Program-made: the position numbers and the translations under genes
The notes under the pieces: generated by a model
Databases searched by the model: none
Told to the model about the DNA's origin: nothing
Seen by the model: only the letters and a program-made list of their open reading frames with translations
Source: Verrucomicrobiota bacterium
Lineage (GTDB): Bacteria; Verrucomicrobiota; Lentisphaeria; JABSQK01; JAJFLO01
Direction: 5' to 3'
Assembly: GCA_021772635.1 (NCBI GenBank)
Contig: JAJFLP010000059.1
Location: 1-64,000 of the forward strand
Length of the DNA stretch: 64,000 nt
Part shown: in pieces, positions 37,034-45,938 of the stretch
Position numbering within the stretch: position 1 is the stretch's first letter
Layout of the letters: every line of letters starts with the position of its first letter

Positions 37034-38722
37034 ATGGAACCCAAAAGAAAGAAAATATCTTCTATTCGATCGACACCGGCTGGAGAGGTTTTTATCTGGT
37101 TGAATGCGATGGGATTAGCTGTTGGTTTAATTATGATTTCAGGTATCCTTCTGCTAGTCGTCTACCAGGGGATAATTTCATTCTGGCCCAAGGATGTTCT
37201 TGAATTACATGTAGAACCTTCCTCGGTCGGAAGTCTCCCGAATTCCAGAGTAGTCAGTGGAGAGATCGCAAAAAAGCAGAACAAAAAGGTTCGCCGAACA
37301 CCGTCGCAAGGCGACGATCCGGACATTGAGTGGCAATTATTCGTTGGTAATAAAGACGTATTCGGATTCTCATTCGTGTATGTTGACTACAACTCTATAA
37401 CGAAAGTCGCGAAACCGGCGGATATTATAGTACTTGAACGGCAAGAATACGGTCGTGCGATCGGTTACGCGATCGCATTGAACAAAGGGAATGTCCGCGT
37501 CGTTGAGGCAGGTGCTCGCGAATTTGATCAGACGCTAAATGATAAGCTAAGGCAGACAGAGGAGCGTCGACGTGAGATTAATCGCATTGAAAGAGTAGAA
37601 ATTGGTCGAGTCAATGCCGCGATGGAGTCGATTCGGTTAAAATTGAAGCGGGCTGCTTCCGATGGAAAATTGGATTTATCCGAAGAATCTGGTGACATTC
37701 AGATTTTACGCGAGACCAGCGCTGAATTGACTGTTGAATATGGAGTATTGGAACAGCGTGCACGAGAGTTGAGGGCGCAACAGGACGAATTTCAGCTTCG
37801 CTATCGGCTTTCATCCGGAGAAGAGCGCGATATTTCTGTCGGTGAAATTATTGATTATACCTACCCGAATCGATTGGGGCCGCTCCAGAAAATCGGGTTG
37901 CTGTTCCAACGTAGTTATCGATTTGCGGTGGAATATCCACGGGAAGCAAACACCGAGGGCGGAATATATCCGGCAATTTTCGGGACGTTTGTGATGACCT
38001 TAATTATGAGCCTGATCGTCACGCCCTTCGGAGTGATGGCCGCGATTTATCTAAGTGAATACGCGAAGAACGGACTGTTCGTTCGATTGGTCAGAATAGC
38101 GGTCAACAACCTTGCCGGCGTTCCATCGATTGTATTCGGTGTATTCGGGCTGGGATTCTTTGTTTATTTCGTTGGCGGAAATATTGATCAGATTTTTTTC
38201 TCGGATAGACTGCCAACGCCAACGTTTGGAACAGGTGGGGTTTTGTGGGCATCATTGACGCTTGCATTACTGACCGTGCCCGTGGTGGTTGTTGCGACCG
38301 AGGAGGGGCTCGCTGCCGTGTCAAGGGGTATGCGGGAAGCTGGTTTGGCTTGTGGTGCGTCGAAGTGGCAATGTATACAAAGGATTGTGCTTCCAGCAGC
38401 CGCTCCCGGAATCCTGACTGGGATAATCCTAGCCGTAGCGCGTGGTGCCGGTGAGGTCGCACCGTTGATGCTTGTCGGTGTCGTTAAGTCGGCTCCTACC
38501 CTTCCGATTAACGCTACATTTCCCTATCTACACTTTGAACAAAAGTTTATGCACCTCGGATTTCACATTTACGACCTGGGATTTCAATCTCCAGACTCAG
38601 AAGCTGCGAAACCGGTCGTTTTTGCGACTACTTTCCTTTTGATCATGTTGGTTATCGGACTAAACTTAATTGCGATTTACTTACGTGAAAAGCTTCGGGG
38701 AAAACTTGAGGCGACGCATTGA
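37034..38722 (+). CDS. pstA: Phosphate ABC transporter permease, long form
   Basis: Second channel subunit, 562 residues against about 300 in E. coli. A membrane helix (about 26-46) is followed by an insert with a coiled coil (about 180-262, rich in Glu and Arg) and then the permease domain with the EAA-type loop EEGLAAVSRGMREAGLACGA. Both permeases carry large N-terminal inserts, so the inserts probably face each other on the periplasmic side. It is separated from pstC by 48 nt. It pairs with PstC and PstB. Confidence 0.92.
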   Translation: MEPKRKKISSIRSTPAGEVFIWLNAMGLAVGLIMISGILLLVVYQGIISFWPKDVLELHVEPSSVGSLPNSRVVSGEIAKKQNKKVRRTPSQGDDPDIEWQLFVGNKDVFGFSFVYVDYNSITKVAKPADIIVLERQEYGRAIGYAIALNKGNVRVVEAGAREFDQTLNDKLRQTEERRREINRIERVEIGRVNAAMESIRLKLKRAASDGKLDLSEESGDIQILRETSAELTVEYGVLEQRARELRAQQDEFQLRYRLSSGEERDISVGEIIDYTYPNRLGPLQKIGLLFQRSYRFAVEYPREANTEGGIYPAIFGTFVMTLIMSLIVTPFGVMAAIYLSEYAKNGLFVRLVRIAVNNLAGVPSIVFGVFGLGFFVYFVGGNIDQIFFSDRLPTPTFGTGGVLWASLTLALLTVPVVVVATEEGLAAVSRGMREAGLACGASKWQCIQRIVLPAAAPGILTGIILAVARGAGEVAPLMLVGVVKSAPTLPINATFPYLHFEQKFMHLGFHIYDLGFQSPDSEAAKPVVFATTFLLIMLVIGLNLIAIYLREKLRGKLEATH

Positions 38723-38883
38723 GACAGAAAGTTCACCTGCCGCGCCAGTGGACGGACAAGGCTACGGCGGTCCGGTTGGATGGCCTCCGCTCGCGCGGAG
38801 TGCCACTGCCGACGGGTTGCTGCCGGCTTAGGTGGAGAAGAGACTTGAACACGATCGATTCGTAAGAAATAGCGAGTTAAGCA
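38723..38883. other. pstA-pstB spacer
   Basis: About 160 nt without a gene. CCTCCGCTCGCGCGGAG (about 38781-38797) forms a GC-rich hairpin that could attenuate transcription into pstB or stabilise mRNA ends. No T-run is present. Confidence 0.4.
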
Positions 38884-39708
38884 ATGCAAACAGTTAATAA
38901 TGTAGCCGAACCTTCAATGACTTCCGAGGGAGACGTGTCGAATCGCACCGGGCAACAGCCTGTTATTTCGATTCGTGATTTCGATTTTTCATACGGCGGC
39001 AATCAAGTGCTTTTTAATATTAACCTTCAGGTTCCCGAGAAGGAGATCGTCGCGTTCATCGGCCCCTCGGGATGTGGAAAATCTACGCTCTTGCGCAGTA
39101 TTAATCGGATGAACGATTTGATCGCGGGCATCAGTTATTGCGGTGACGTACGAATTAATGACCAAAGCATATTTGACCCGACCCTCGATGTTATTTCTCT
39201 AAGAAAGAAAGTGGGGATGGTTTTTCAAAAATCGAACCCCTTCCCGAAATCAATTTATGAAAACGTCGTATTCGGCCTCCGGATAGCGGGGCGCAATAAA
39301 CGGGAAGAACTTGACGCTGTAGCCGAGGAAAGTCTTAAGCGGGCAGCTCTTTGGGATGAAGTCAAGGACAGGTTGGATAGTAGCGCCTTCGGGCTATCAG
39401 GCGGCCAAATGCAGCGCCTTTGTATCGCTCGGGCAATCGCGAACGAGCCTGAGATTATTCTCATGGACGAGCCGTGCTCGGCGCTTGACCCTGTCGCGAC
39501 TAGCAAAATCGAGGAAATGATCCTTCAACTCAAGGAGAATTACACGATAGTGATTGTCACACACAATATGCAGCAAGCATCACGAATCTCGGACCGAACG
39601 GCTTTCTTTTATCTGGGCGAGTTGATCGAGTACAACGAAACGCATGCCCTCTACAGCCGGCCTCGCGAAAAACGCACAGAGGACTACATCACCGGCCGAA
39701 TCGGTTAG
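38884..39708 (+). CDS. pstB: Phosphate ABC transporter ATPase
   Basis: A 274-residue ATPase that powers phosphate import. Walker [13 protein letters not shown]-loop [14 protein letters not shown], signature [14 protein letters not shown], Walker [14 protein letters not shown] and H-loop VTHNMQQA are all intact. The first 25 residues are an unstructured extension compared with E. coli PstB. phoU follows 65 nt downstream. Confidence 0.96.
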   Translation: MQTVNNVAEPSMTSEGDVSNRTGQQPVISIRDFDFSYGGNQVLFNINLQVPEKEIVAFIGPSGCGKSTLLRSINRMNDLIAGISYCGDVRINDQSIFDPTLDVISLRKKVGMVFQKSNPFPKSIYENVVFGLRIAGRNKREELDAVAEESLKRAALWDEVKDRLDSSAFGLSGGQMQRLCIARAIANEPEIILMDEPCSALDPVATSKIEEMILQLKENYTIVIVTHNMQQASRISDRTAFFYLGELIEYNETHALYSRPREKRTEDYITGRIG

Positions 39709-39773
39709 CTGTTGACGTAACCGGAACGAGCAGCGGCGGCATCAATCCTTCACTAGAAACAAGGTATTTAAGA

Positions 39774-40430
39774 ATGGAAACACATTTACAGCGCGAAATC
39801 AGCAACCTTAAGCAGCATCTTCTCTCACTCGGCGGCGAAGTGGAGGTGAGTATTGATAACGCCTACAAGGCATTAAAAGGAGTAAAAGTCGACCTGGCGC
39901 AACAGATTATCGAGAACGACACGGAAATTGACCAGCGAGAAGTTGATATCGAAGAGGAGTGTCTGAAAATTATGGCGCTTTACCAGCCGGTCGCGAGTGA
40001 TTTACGCATGGTAATCGGGTTGCTGAAGATGAATAACGATCTCGAAAGAATGGGCGATCTCGCTGCGAATATAGCCGAATACGTCATAGAAATTTCAAAG
40101 GGGCCCAGAGTCGTCGTTTCCGACAAATTTGACGAGATTTTTAACGAAGCCCGAAAAATGTTACGCGACAGCCTCGATGCTTTAGTCAATCAGGATTACA
40201 CATTGGCCCGAAGGGTTTGTGAATCAGACGACATTGTTGACAGACTAAATGTCGATATTATTGAGGAAGTTCAGGCTGAAATACGTAAAGATCCCGAAAG
40301 ACTTCGCTCCCTAATGTTTCTGATTTCGATTTCTCGAAGTGTCGAGCGAATTGCAGACAGTGCTACGAATATATCGGAAGACGTTATTTATATGCGCGAT
40401 GGGGAGATTGTGCGACACCATTTGCTGTAG
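39774..40430 (+). CDS. phoU: Phosphate uptake regulator
   Basis: A 218-residue all-alpha protein of two PhoU repeats, each with a metal-binding-type motif: E(I/V)D..E....E (IDQREVDIEEECLKI) in the first and DDIVDRLNVDIIEEV in the second, with LLKMNNDLERMGDLAANIAEY and SISRSVERIADSATNISED. PhoU links Pst transport state to PhoR, keeping the regulon off in phosphate excess. It lies directly after pstB, with a repeat element separating it from phoB. Confidence 0.94.
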   Translation: METHLQREISNLKQHLLSLGGEVEVSIDNAYKALKGVKVDLAQQIIENDTEIDQREVDIEEECLKIMALYQPVASDLRMVIGLLKMNNDLERMGDLAANIAEYVIEISKGPRVVVSDKFDEIFNEARKMLRDSLDALVNQDYTLARRVCESDDIVDRLNVDIIEEVQAEIRKDPERLRSLMFLISISRSVERIADSATNISEDVIYMRDGEIVRHHLL

Positions 40431-40462
40431 TGATTGATGCTGAATTTATGCGGGACGAAACC

Positions 40463-40732
40463 TATACTGCAAGCAGTGCAATTTTGGGATAACTCTCAAC
40501 TAACCGCGCAAGAGAATTCGAACGATATTTCGAAAACCTGACAATTTTTGGCATATTTTACGGCGCGGTTATTATTTTGAGCCGGTCGAAGGTTTAACAT
40601 TTAGTTATACTGATCGTCTTCGAGTCTTCGACCAAGCGTCGTCTGAATAACTATACGGGTTAAAAAATATCGTTCGAAATTGCTTAGGTAGAAACTTGAA
40701 AGTCATCCAAAAATCGTACTGCTTGCAGTATA
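40463..40732. mobile_element. MITE- or REPIN-like inverted pair between phoU and phoB (copies J, K)
   Basis: Two 80-bp arms face each other. The left arm starts TATACTGCAAGCAGTG (40463-40478); the right arm, in reverse, starts TATACTGCAAGCAGTA (40732 down to 40717). Both continue with ATTTTNGGAT and reach a tail TTCGAACGATATTT. The centre of about 110 bp is unrelated to other copies. It splits the phosphate regulon: phoBR must be transcribed either through it or from a promoter inside it. Confidence 0.8.
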
Positions 40733-40742
40733 GATACCGGCT

Positions 40743-41444
40743 ATGAGTAAAGATAAAATTCTGTTGGTCGATGATGAGGTGGATATACTCGAAATGCTTA
40801 AGTATCCACTTGAGAGAGAGGGATACGATATTTCTACGGCACTCGATGGAGAGCGCGCCTTGGCTATGTGCAGCGAAATCGTCCCTGACCTGATTATCCT
40901 TGACATCATGCTCCCTGGAATCGACGGCCATCAGGTGTGTTATCGGCTCAAGACAGACGAAAGATATAAGCATATCCCAATCATTCTCCTGACCGCTAAG
41001 TCCGACGAAACTGACCAGGTTGTCGGACTGAAAATTGGTGCAGACGATTATGTGACAAAACCTTTTAGCCCCAGAGTTCTCGTCGCCCGGGTTGGAGCGA
41101 TTTTACGACGCGTTCGACAACGACTAGAGGATGCGGACGGGGGCGATGAGATTCTTATCTACGGCGATCTGATTGTTGATCTACGCCGTCACCGGGTGTC
41201 TATCGGTGAGCGAAAGTTGACGATAACATCAGTCGAATTTCAAATCTTGTGTTTATTGATCCGGCGATCCGGTCGGGTATATAATCGAAATCAAATTATC
41301 GAAGCCGTTCGTGGCGGCGATGTCTATATCTCTAAACGTACTGTAGACGTACATATAGCCGCACTTCGCAAGAAAATGGGGGCCCTGTCGTCGTTGATAG
41401 AAACCGTTCACGGTGTTGGCTATCGATTTCGGGAGAGGCCGTGA
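40743..41444 (+). CDS. phoB: Phosphate response regulator
   Basis: A 233-residue OmpR/PhoB-family regulator. The receiver has DDE (10-12), phospho-acceptor Asp54 in LDIMLPG and Lys in YVTKPFSPR. The C-terminal winged helix contains SVEFQILCLLIRRSGRVYNRNQII and RTVDVHIAALRKKMG. Activated by PhoR, it should bind Pho boxes such as the one at 31842. No Shine-Dalgarno is visible; the palindromic head TACTGCTTGCAGTA ends 12 nt before the ATG. It overlaps phoR by 4 nt. Confidence 0.93.
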   Translation: MSKDKILLVDDEVDILEMLKYPLEREGYDISTALDGERALAMCSEIVPDLIILDIMLPGIDGHQVCYRLKTDERYKHIPIILLTAKSDETDQVVGLKIGADDYVTKPFSPRVLVARVGAILRRVRQRLEDADGGDEILIYGDLIVDLRRHRVSIGERKLTITSVEFQILCLLIRRSGRVYNRNQIIEAVRGGDVYISKRTVDVHIAALRKKMGALSSLIETVHGVGYRFRERP

Positions 41445-43234
41445 GGGGGATGAAATTATTCTGGTGGACTTTCGGCTGTCTCAGTATTTCCATGACACTA
41501 GGGGTTCTTATTTTTTCATACTACCAATTCCAAATCTACCATAGGCTCGAATCTCTGTCGCAATCCGAAAGGCTAAAAGAATATGGAAATTTGTCTCGTC
41601 GCGTCATTACGGCTCAGTTCCAACGAATAAAGAAGTCGCGTTCCGCGGGGAACGATATATGCCGGGACCTCGCATTGAGAAGTCGATCTCGTGTAACACT
41701 AATTACCGAGGAGGGAATAGTCCTAGGCGATTCGCTGTACGGGTCCAACTATCGCGTGGATGAAATGACCCTTTCACAGGAGTATTCGACCAAATTTGAT
41801 CCATCGACCGGCGGTGAGATAATGAGTCACTCGACTCTGATTTCCGGGCCGGAAGGTATGAAGAAGGTATATCTGCGCCTTTCGCGCCCAATTATCGGTG
41901 ACAGGGAGAAGATAAAGATCTTCTTTCAAGAGTCGGGACTGGCGGTTCTGTCATTCGTGTGTTTGATCATACTTTGCTCAGCAATCATCTCGAGCAAAAT
42001 CGACGGCGCTATATCTCGCGTCGTTACCTCCGTGATAAAGTTCCAATCGGGCGACCTGCGGCACCGAATTCCAAGCTCCGAATTCATGGAGATCCAATAT
42101 TTAGGCGATGCCCTGACAAGGATGGCTGAAACCCTGAAAAATAACCGGGAAATACTTCAGCAGAACATGAATCAGTGGGAGGGGATTTTCGCCAGTATGC
42201 GAGAAGGCGTCCTGGTCCTTGATTATGATTACAAACTTCGTATTCTAAATGACGCCGCGATCGAGTATTTGGGGTTAACGGCAAGAAGAGATTATCTCGG
42301 CGTATCCTTGTTGGACGTAATTAGACATCCGGAGTTAAATGCCATCATCAGAAGTCTTTCAGAAGGGGATCAATACGAAGAATCCGATATAGAAATAGAC
42401 ACAGGAGATAAGAGCTACTACGTTATTTCCGGAACGCGTTTGAAGGTTAACCCAGAACAGCCAATGGGCTATTTACTCGTACTTCGTGACATTACTCGAA
42501 TACGTAAGCTAGAGCGGGTGAGAAAAGATTTTGTAGCGAATGTCTCTCATGAACTGAAGACACCGATAACGGTAATTAAGGGAGTTGTGGAGTCTTTATC
42601 CGACTGTATACAGGACGACCCTGCGCGGGCCGCAAATTTTGTCGATACTATCGACAGGAACACCGACAGAATAAATAGAATCATTGATGATTTGTTATGT
42701 CTGGCAAATCTGGAACAGGACGACTCCCAGAGCAGAGACGAATTTTATAGCCGGGGGATTGCCGAGACTGTGGCAGATGCGGTTGCGGCCTGTAAAACGA
42801 CGTTGAGCCAAAAAGAAATAGAGGTGAAAATTAAAATAGAGGACGAAGTAATTTTAGGAAATCATCGTCTTCTCGAGCAGGCACTCTCGAACCTGATCGA
42901 TAACGCAGCCAAATACAGTAAAAGGAATTCGATTATTTCGTTGGAATCAAGGATAGTAGATAACTCACTGGAGCTTCGAGTGCAAGATGCGGGAATTGGT
43001 ATAGCAGCATCCCACCAACGACGAATCTTTCAGCGCTTCTACCGTGCTGATTCCTCACGTGACCGAAGCACAGGAGGAAGCGGTTTGGGATTAGCTATTG
43101 CAAAGCATATAATCCAAGTGCATGGCGGTACAATCGGGGTCGAAAGTACCCCAGGTAAAGGCAGTTGTTTTTTCGTTCGTCTCCCTATAGCAGTAGACGA
43201 TCCCAGAATAGACCAACCAGTGTTATCTGCTTGA
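41441..43234 (+). CDS. phoR: Phosphate sensor histidine kinase
   Basis: A 597-residue sensor kinase. Two membrane helices (about 6-28 and 167-188) enclose a periplasmic-size domain of about 140 residues, followed by HAMP, PAS (GIFASMREGVLVLDYDYKL), HisKA with His370 in VSHELKTP and an HATPase domain (N-box NLIDNAAKYS, G-boxes DAGIGI and GSGLGLAI). E. coli PhoR lacks the large periplasmic domain; this layout resembles Bacillus PhoR. The GTG start overlaps the phoB stop; ATG 41450 is an alternative. It controls PhoB phosphorylation under PhoU/Pst input. Confidence 0.93.
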   Translation: MRGMKLFWWTFGCLSISMTLGVLIFSYYQFQIYHRLESLSQSERLKEYGNLSRRVITAQFQRIKKSRSAGNDICRDLALRSRSRVTLITEEGIVLGDSLYGSNYRVDEMTLSQEYSTKFDPSTGGEIMSHSTLISGPEGMKKVYLRLSRPIIGDREKIKIFFQESGLAVLSFVCLIILCSAIISSKIDGAISRVVTSVIKFQSGDLRHRIPSSEFMEIQYLGDALTRMAETLKNNREILQQNMNQWEGIFASMREGVLVLDYDYKLRILNDAAIEYLGLTARRDYLGVSLLDVIRHPELNAIIRSLSEGDQYEESDIEIDTGDKSYYVISGTRLKVNPEQPMGYLLVLRDITRIRKLERVRKDFVANVSHELKTPITVIKGVVESLSDCIQDDPARAANFVDTIDRNTDRINRIIDDLLCLANLEQDDSQSRDEFYSRGIAETVADAVAACKTTLSQKEIEVKIKIEDEVILGNHRLLEQALSNLIDNAAKYSKRNSIISLESRIVDNSLELRVQDAGIGIAASHQRRIFQRFYRADSSRDRSTGGSGLGLAIAKHIIQVHGGTIGVESTPGKGSCFFVRLPIAVDDPRIDQPVLSA

Positions 43235-43774
43235 CCGACTTCTCTCCTTTCCGCCCCGGATACATTGCTTTTTCCGAGGCTTCCAGTTGTTAGTTTCTCT
43301 TACCCTCTTGCTTCTTTCTTATTCCTACAGTTTCTATATCGCGTGTATAATCGTACAACCAATGTGCACAGGCTTAAACGGTTGATTGCATAGAGTTGAC
43401 CTTCACGCGGCATTCTAATTGACGAATTTTTTATCCAGGGGCCGGAGCGTGATCGGGAGTTTCCTTAAATAACTATGATAATTAAATCGGGATTGGAATA
43501 AAATTACCGCGGGGTAATTTTACCAATAGAATGAGTGCGAGGATTCAGTGTATTCTCCCCGGGGGCTTATCTCGGCACCAATGCCCCGCCTGATTCCGCA
43601 TCTCAATTCATGCTTTCATTTGCACCGCAATGGGGCCGAATCAGAAGGGGAGGGGCTCAGTGGTGGCATGACGAAATTGGAAAACGCGGGTGGGAATATC
43701 TTCGAGGTGATTTCAAAATCAATTATCAGAGTGGGACCACGCAAGCAATGCAAATAATAAGGAGAACGCAGGGA
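43235..43774. promoter_or_regulatory. phoR-porin 2 intergenic region with hairpin
   Basis: A stem AAAATTACC (43500-43508) with GGTAATTTT (43513-43521) around a 4-nt loop lies about 255 nt before the porin start. It could be an operator or a leader hairpin. A CTTAAATA word at 43464-43471 is not repeated at 11-bp spacing, so no Pho box is claimed. The porin frame is open through much of this region, but I regard that as non-coding. Confidence 0.45.
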
Positions 43775-45223
43775 ATGAAATCCACGAATAGGAATGGTCT
43801 GGTACTATTCATTTTTCTCAGTACTTGTATCGGTTACGCGGCCGAAATAAATGAGGGCGAGCTGATACGGCTTATTCGGAACCTTCAAGAGCAAGTGAAT
43901 CAACAGCAGAAAGAGATTCAGTCCTTGCGGGCGTTAGTCGAGAATAAGGGTGTGGAAGGAATCGACGAAATGGAACCGGTAACAGCGCAAAGGACGTTTA
44001 ATTCGCTACCGGCGGTCGGGTTTCCCGCCGGCTCGTCTCATGACGACGCGGATCTTGATCGTATTCCAGACAGTCACGCAGCGATCAAAGAAACCGCCGG
44101 GGTTCAACTCGGAAAAATGATTGATGGCTTATCGATTAAAGGGGACCTCCGATTACGCTACGAGGCGCAAGAGAGGACGCTCGCAGGTTCAACGGTTGAG
44201 CAGTCACGTGATCGCTACCGTGTCCGGTTGCGCATCGGCGGAGTCTGGCACAACGTAGACGATAGCTGGGAGATCGGCGTCGGTCTTGCGACGGGCAGTT
44301 CAGGCCCGAGATCTTCGACTAGCACGAATCAGTCGTTCTCGAACAACGGGGTGTTTCAATCGAATGAAATAAATCTGGACTATGTCTACGCCCGTCACAG
44401 CTGGGACCTGGAAGCCGGGGAACTTGATTTAGTCCTGGGGCAACAAATTCATCCATGGGAGAAAACGACTACATTCATGGTCTGGGACAACGATGTGCGC
44501 CCGGTCGGGATCACCGGAGACTATAAAGTTGAGGGTTTCTTTATAAAGGGTGGTGTCTACGACGTCTTAGGCGCCGAAAGCGCAAGTGCCGGCGGCGAGA
44601 ACGCCGAGGTTTTCATGGTCGGCGGGCAAGCGGGGTTTCAATTTGATAACGACGATAGTGGAGTCATACTGGCTGTCGGATACCAAGACTACAATAGTCA
44701 GGCCTATGAAGCCGTCAATTCGGAAGTAACGGTAGACGGGGCGGCTCTCACGTTGACGAATAAGGCGGACTTCAATCTCGGCGAGTTGTTTGCCAAAATT
44801 CACACAAAAACCGAGAACACAAAATTAAGCCTTCATGGTCACTGGGTGAAAAACTTCGGAGCAGACGATCTCGGCGGGAGCCAGGGGGGGCGCGGTTTGA
44901 GGGCAGAAGACGAAGATACTGCGTGGTTGGTTGGTGGTACAGTTAAATGGGGCAAAACCGAATTCGGCGTTGATTATGCGCATATTGAAGCCGACTCAGT
45001 GTTCGCTCCGGTCAAGGATGGCGCTTTCGGTGATGGCGCAGGTACGAGCATCACTAACATAGAAGGATTAAGGATTTCAGCGACGTATAATTTCACTAAA
45101 ACAATGTTGCTCCAAGGGATCTTGATGGACGTTGAGGAAATCGAACGCGGAATCGGCGGTGCCGCGCAGAGTAGTGAAGGCGATGGAAAACTGTACCAGC
45201 TTGACGTGGTCTACAAATTCTAG
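43775..45223 (+). CDS. Outer-membrane porin, phosphate-locus type (copy 2)
   Basis: A 482-residue paralogue of the porin at 32060, with the same signal peptide, coiled coil (LIRNLQEQVNQQQKEIQ), RDRYRVRLRIGGVWHNV, LDYVYARHSWD, LVLGQQIHPWEK and terminal YKF. The ATG at 43775 is chosen because AAGGAG lies 9 nt upstream and a signal peptide begins there (KSTNRNGLVLFIFLS). The two porins bracket the pst-pho genes; divergence in the strands facing the pore could give different anion selectivity or phage susceptibility. Confidence 0.88.
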   Translation: MKSTNRNGLVLFIFLSTCIGYAAEINEGELIRLIRNLQEQVNQQQKEIQSLRALVENKGVEGIDEMEPVTAQRTFNSLPAVGFPAGSSHDDADLDRIPDSHAAIKETAGVQLGKMIDGLSIKGDLRLRYEAQERTLAGSTVEQSRDRYRVRLRIGGVWHNVDDSWEIGVGLATGSSGPRSSTSTNQSFSNNGVFQSNEINLDYVYARHSWDLEAGELDLVLGQQIHPWEKTTTFMVWDNDVRPVGITGDYKVEGFFIKGGVYDVLGAESASAGGENAEVFMVGGQAGFQFDNDDSGVILAVGYQDYNSQAYEAVNSEVTVDGAALTLTNKADFNLGELFAKIHTKTENTKLSLHGHWVKNFGADDLGGSQGGRGLRAEDEDTAWLVGGTVKWGKTEFGVDYAHIEADSVFAPVKDGAFGDGAGTSITNIEGLRISATYNFTKTMLLQGILMDVEEIERGIGGAAQSSEGDGKLYQLDVVYKF

Positions 45224-45348
45224 AGGGCACAGTCGTCGGTTGAAGAAAGTGATTATTTGAACATCATTGTACGTTGCGAGAACGCAAATCGAATGACCGT
45301 CGGGGCAATGATTACTACTCCATGTCAAGCATGACGCCTCATGATTGA

Positions 45349-45798
45349 TCAATTGGGCAAATCATTGCGGTAGATCTCAATATCGGGGATATGCTGGTAT
45401 ACAGCGAAGATATACGAGTACGGGCGATTTAAGACGGTTCCGTTCGCATCACGGGCCTGTGCCCACTGGTACTCTGGCCGGAACTCTATGATGACTTCCT
45501 GGTCATCAACACGGTCCGTGAATTTTCCTCCGTCCTTACCTAACCGCTTGTGGAGTTCTGAATACGGATAAATTCGGCGGATTTGTTTTCCCATGCTTAT
45601 TCCGAGCACGCGTTCTTTCGGGTGGAATCCAACCTTTTCAGCATCGTAGAGTTTTCGTAAAGCAGGTTTCTTGTGGCCGATGCCCTGTTTTTCCGTTGTC
45701 TCATAATCGCCGTACGGATTTCCGCTGCGATATATTCCTGGTCGGAGGACCAGAGTTCCCCGGAAGTGTTCGAGAATACCGCGATCGGATAACTTCAA
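45349..45798 (-). pseudogene. Truncated DUF3179-like gene
   Basis: The 149-residue reading matches the C-terminal part of DUF3179 proteins (RSGNPYGDYETTE, HPKERVLGISMGKQIRRIYPYSEL, VYQHIPDIEIYR), which are normally about 300-350 residues. The N-terminal half is missing. The only start is TTG 45798 without a ribosome site, and its first codons overlap a palindromic-family repeat (45787-45840). The gene was probably cut by insertion or deletion at the repeat. It may be non-functional. Confidence 0.55.
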
Positions 45799-45840
45799 AC
45801 CAAGTACGCAAGAAATATCGAACGATTTTCCGAAAACTCT
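45787..45840 (+). repeat. Palindrome-family repeat, headless (body and tail)
   Basis: GGATAACTTCAAACC, then CGCAAGAAATATCGAACG and TTTTCCGAAAACTCT. It aligns with copy J from GGATAACTC through GAACGATATTTCGAAAACC but lacks the palindromic head. Its left end meets the truncated DUF3179 frame. Confidence 0.7.
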
Positions 45841-45938
45841 AAGGCGTTCGGTATACTATAATCGCTACACCTGTTTGCTTGCTACGGCAGACTTTGCTTA
45901 TTAGAACTGATGACTGACTGTTTAATGGAGTTACTCCT

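Noticed and set aside
43464-43493. Second Pho box before porin 2
   Set aside because: CTTAAATA and ATTAAATC are 17 bp apart, not 11 or 22, and no further half-sites fit.
43535-43774. 80-codon N-terminal extension of the second porin
   Set aside because: It precedes a clear signal peptide and ribosome site at 43775, and the paralogous porin lacks it.
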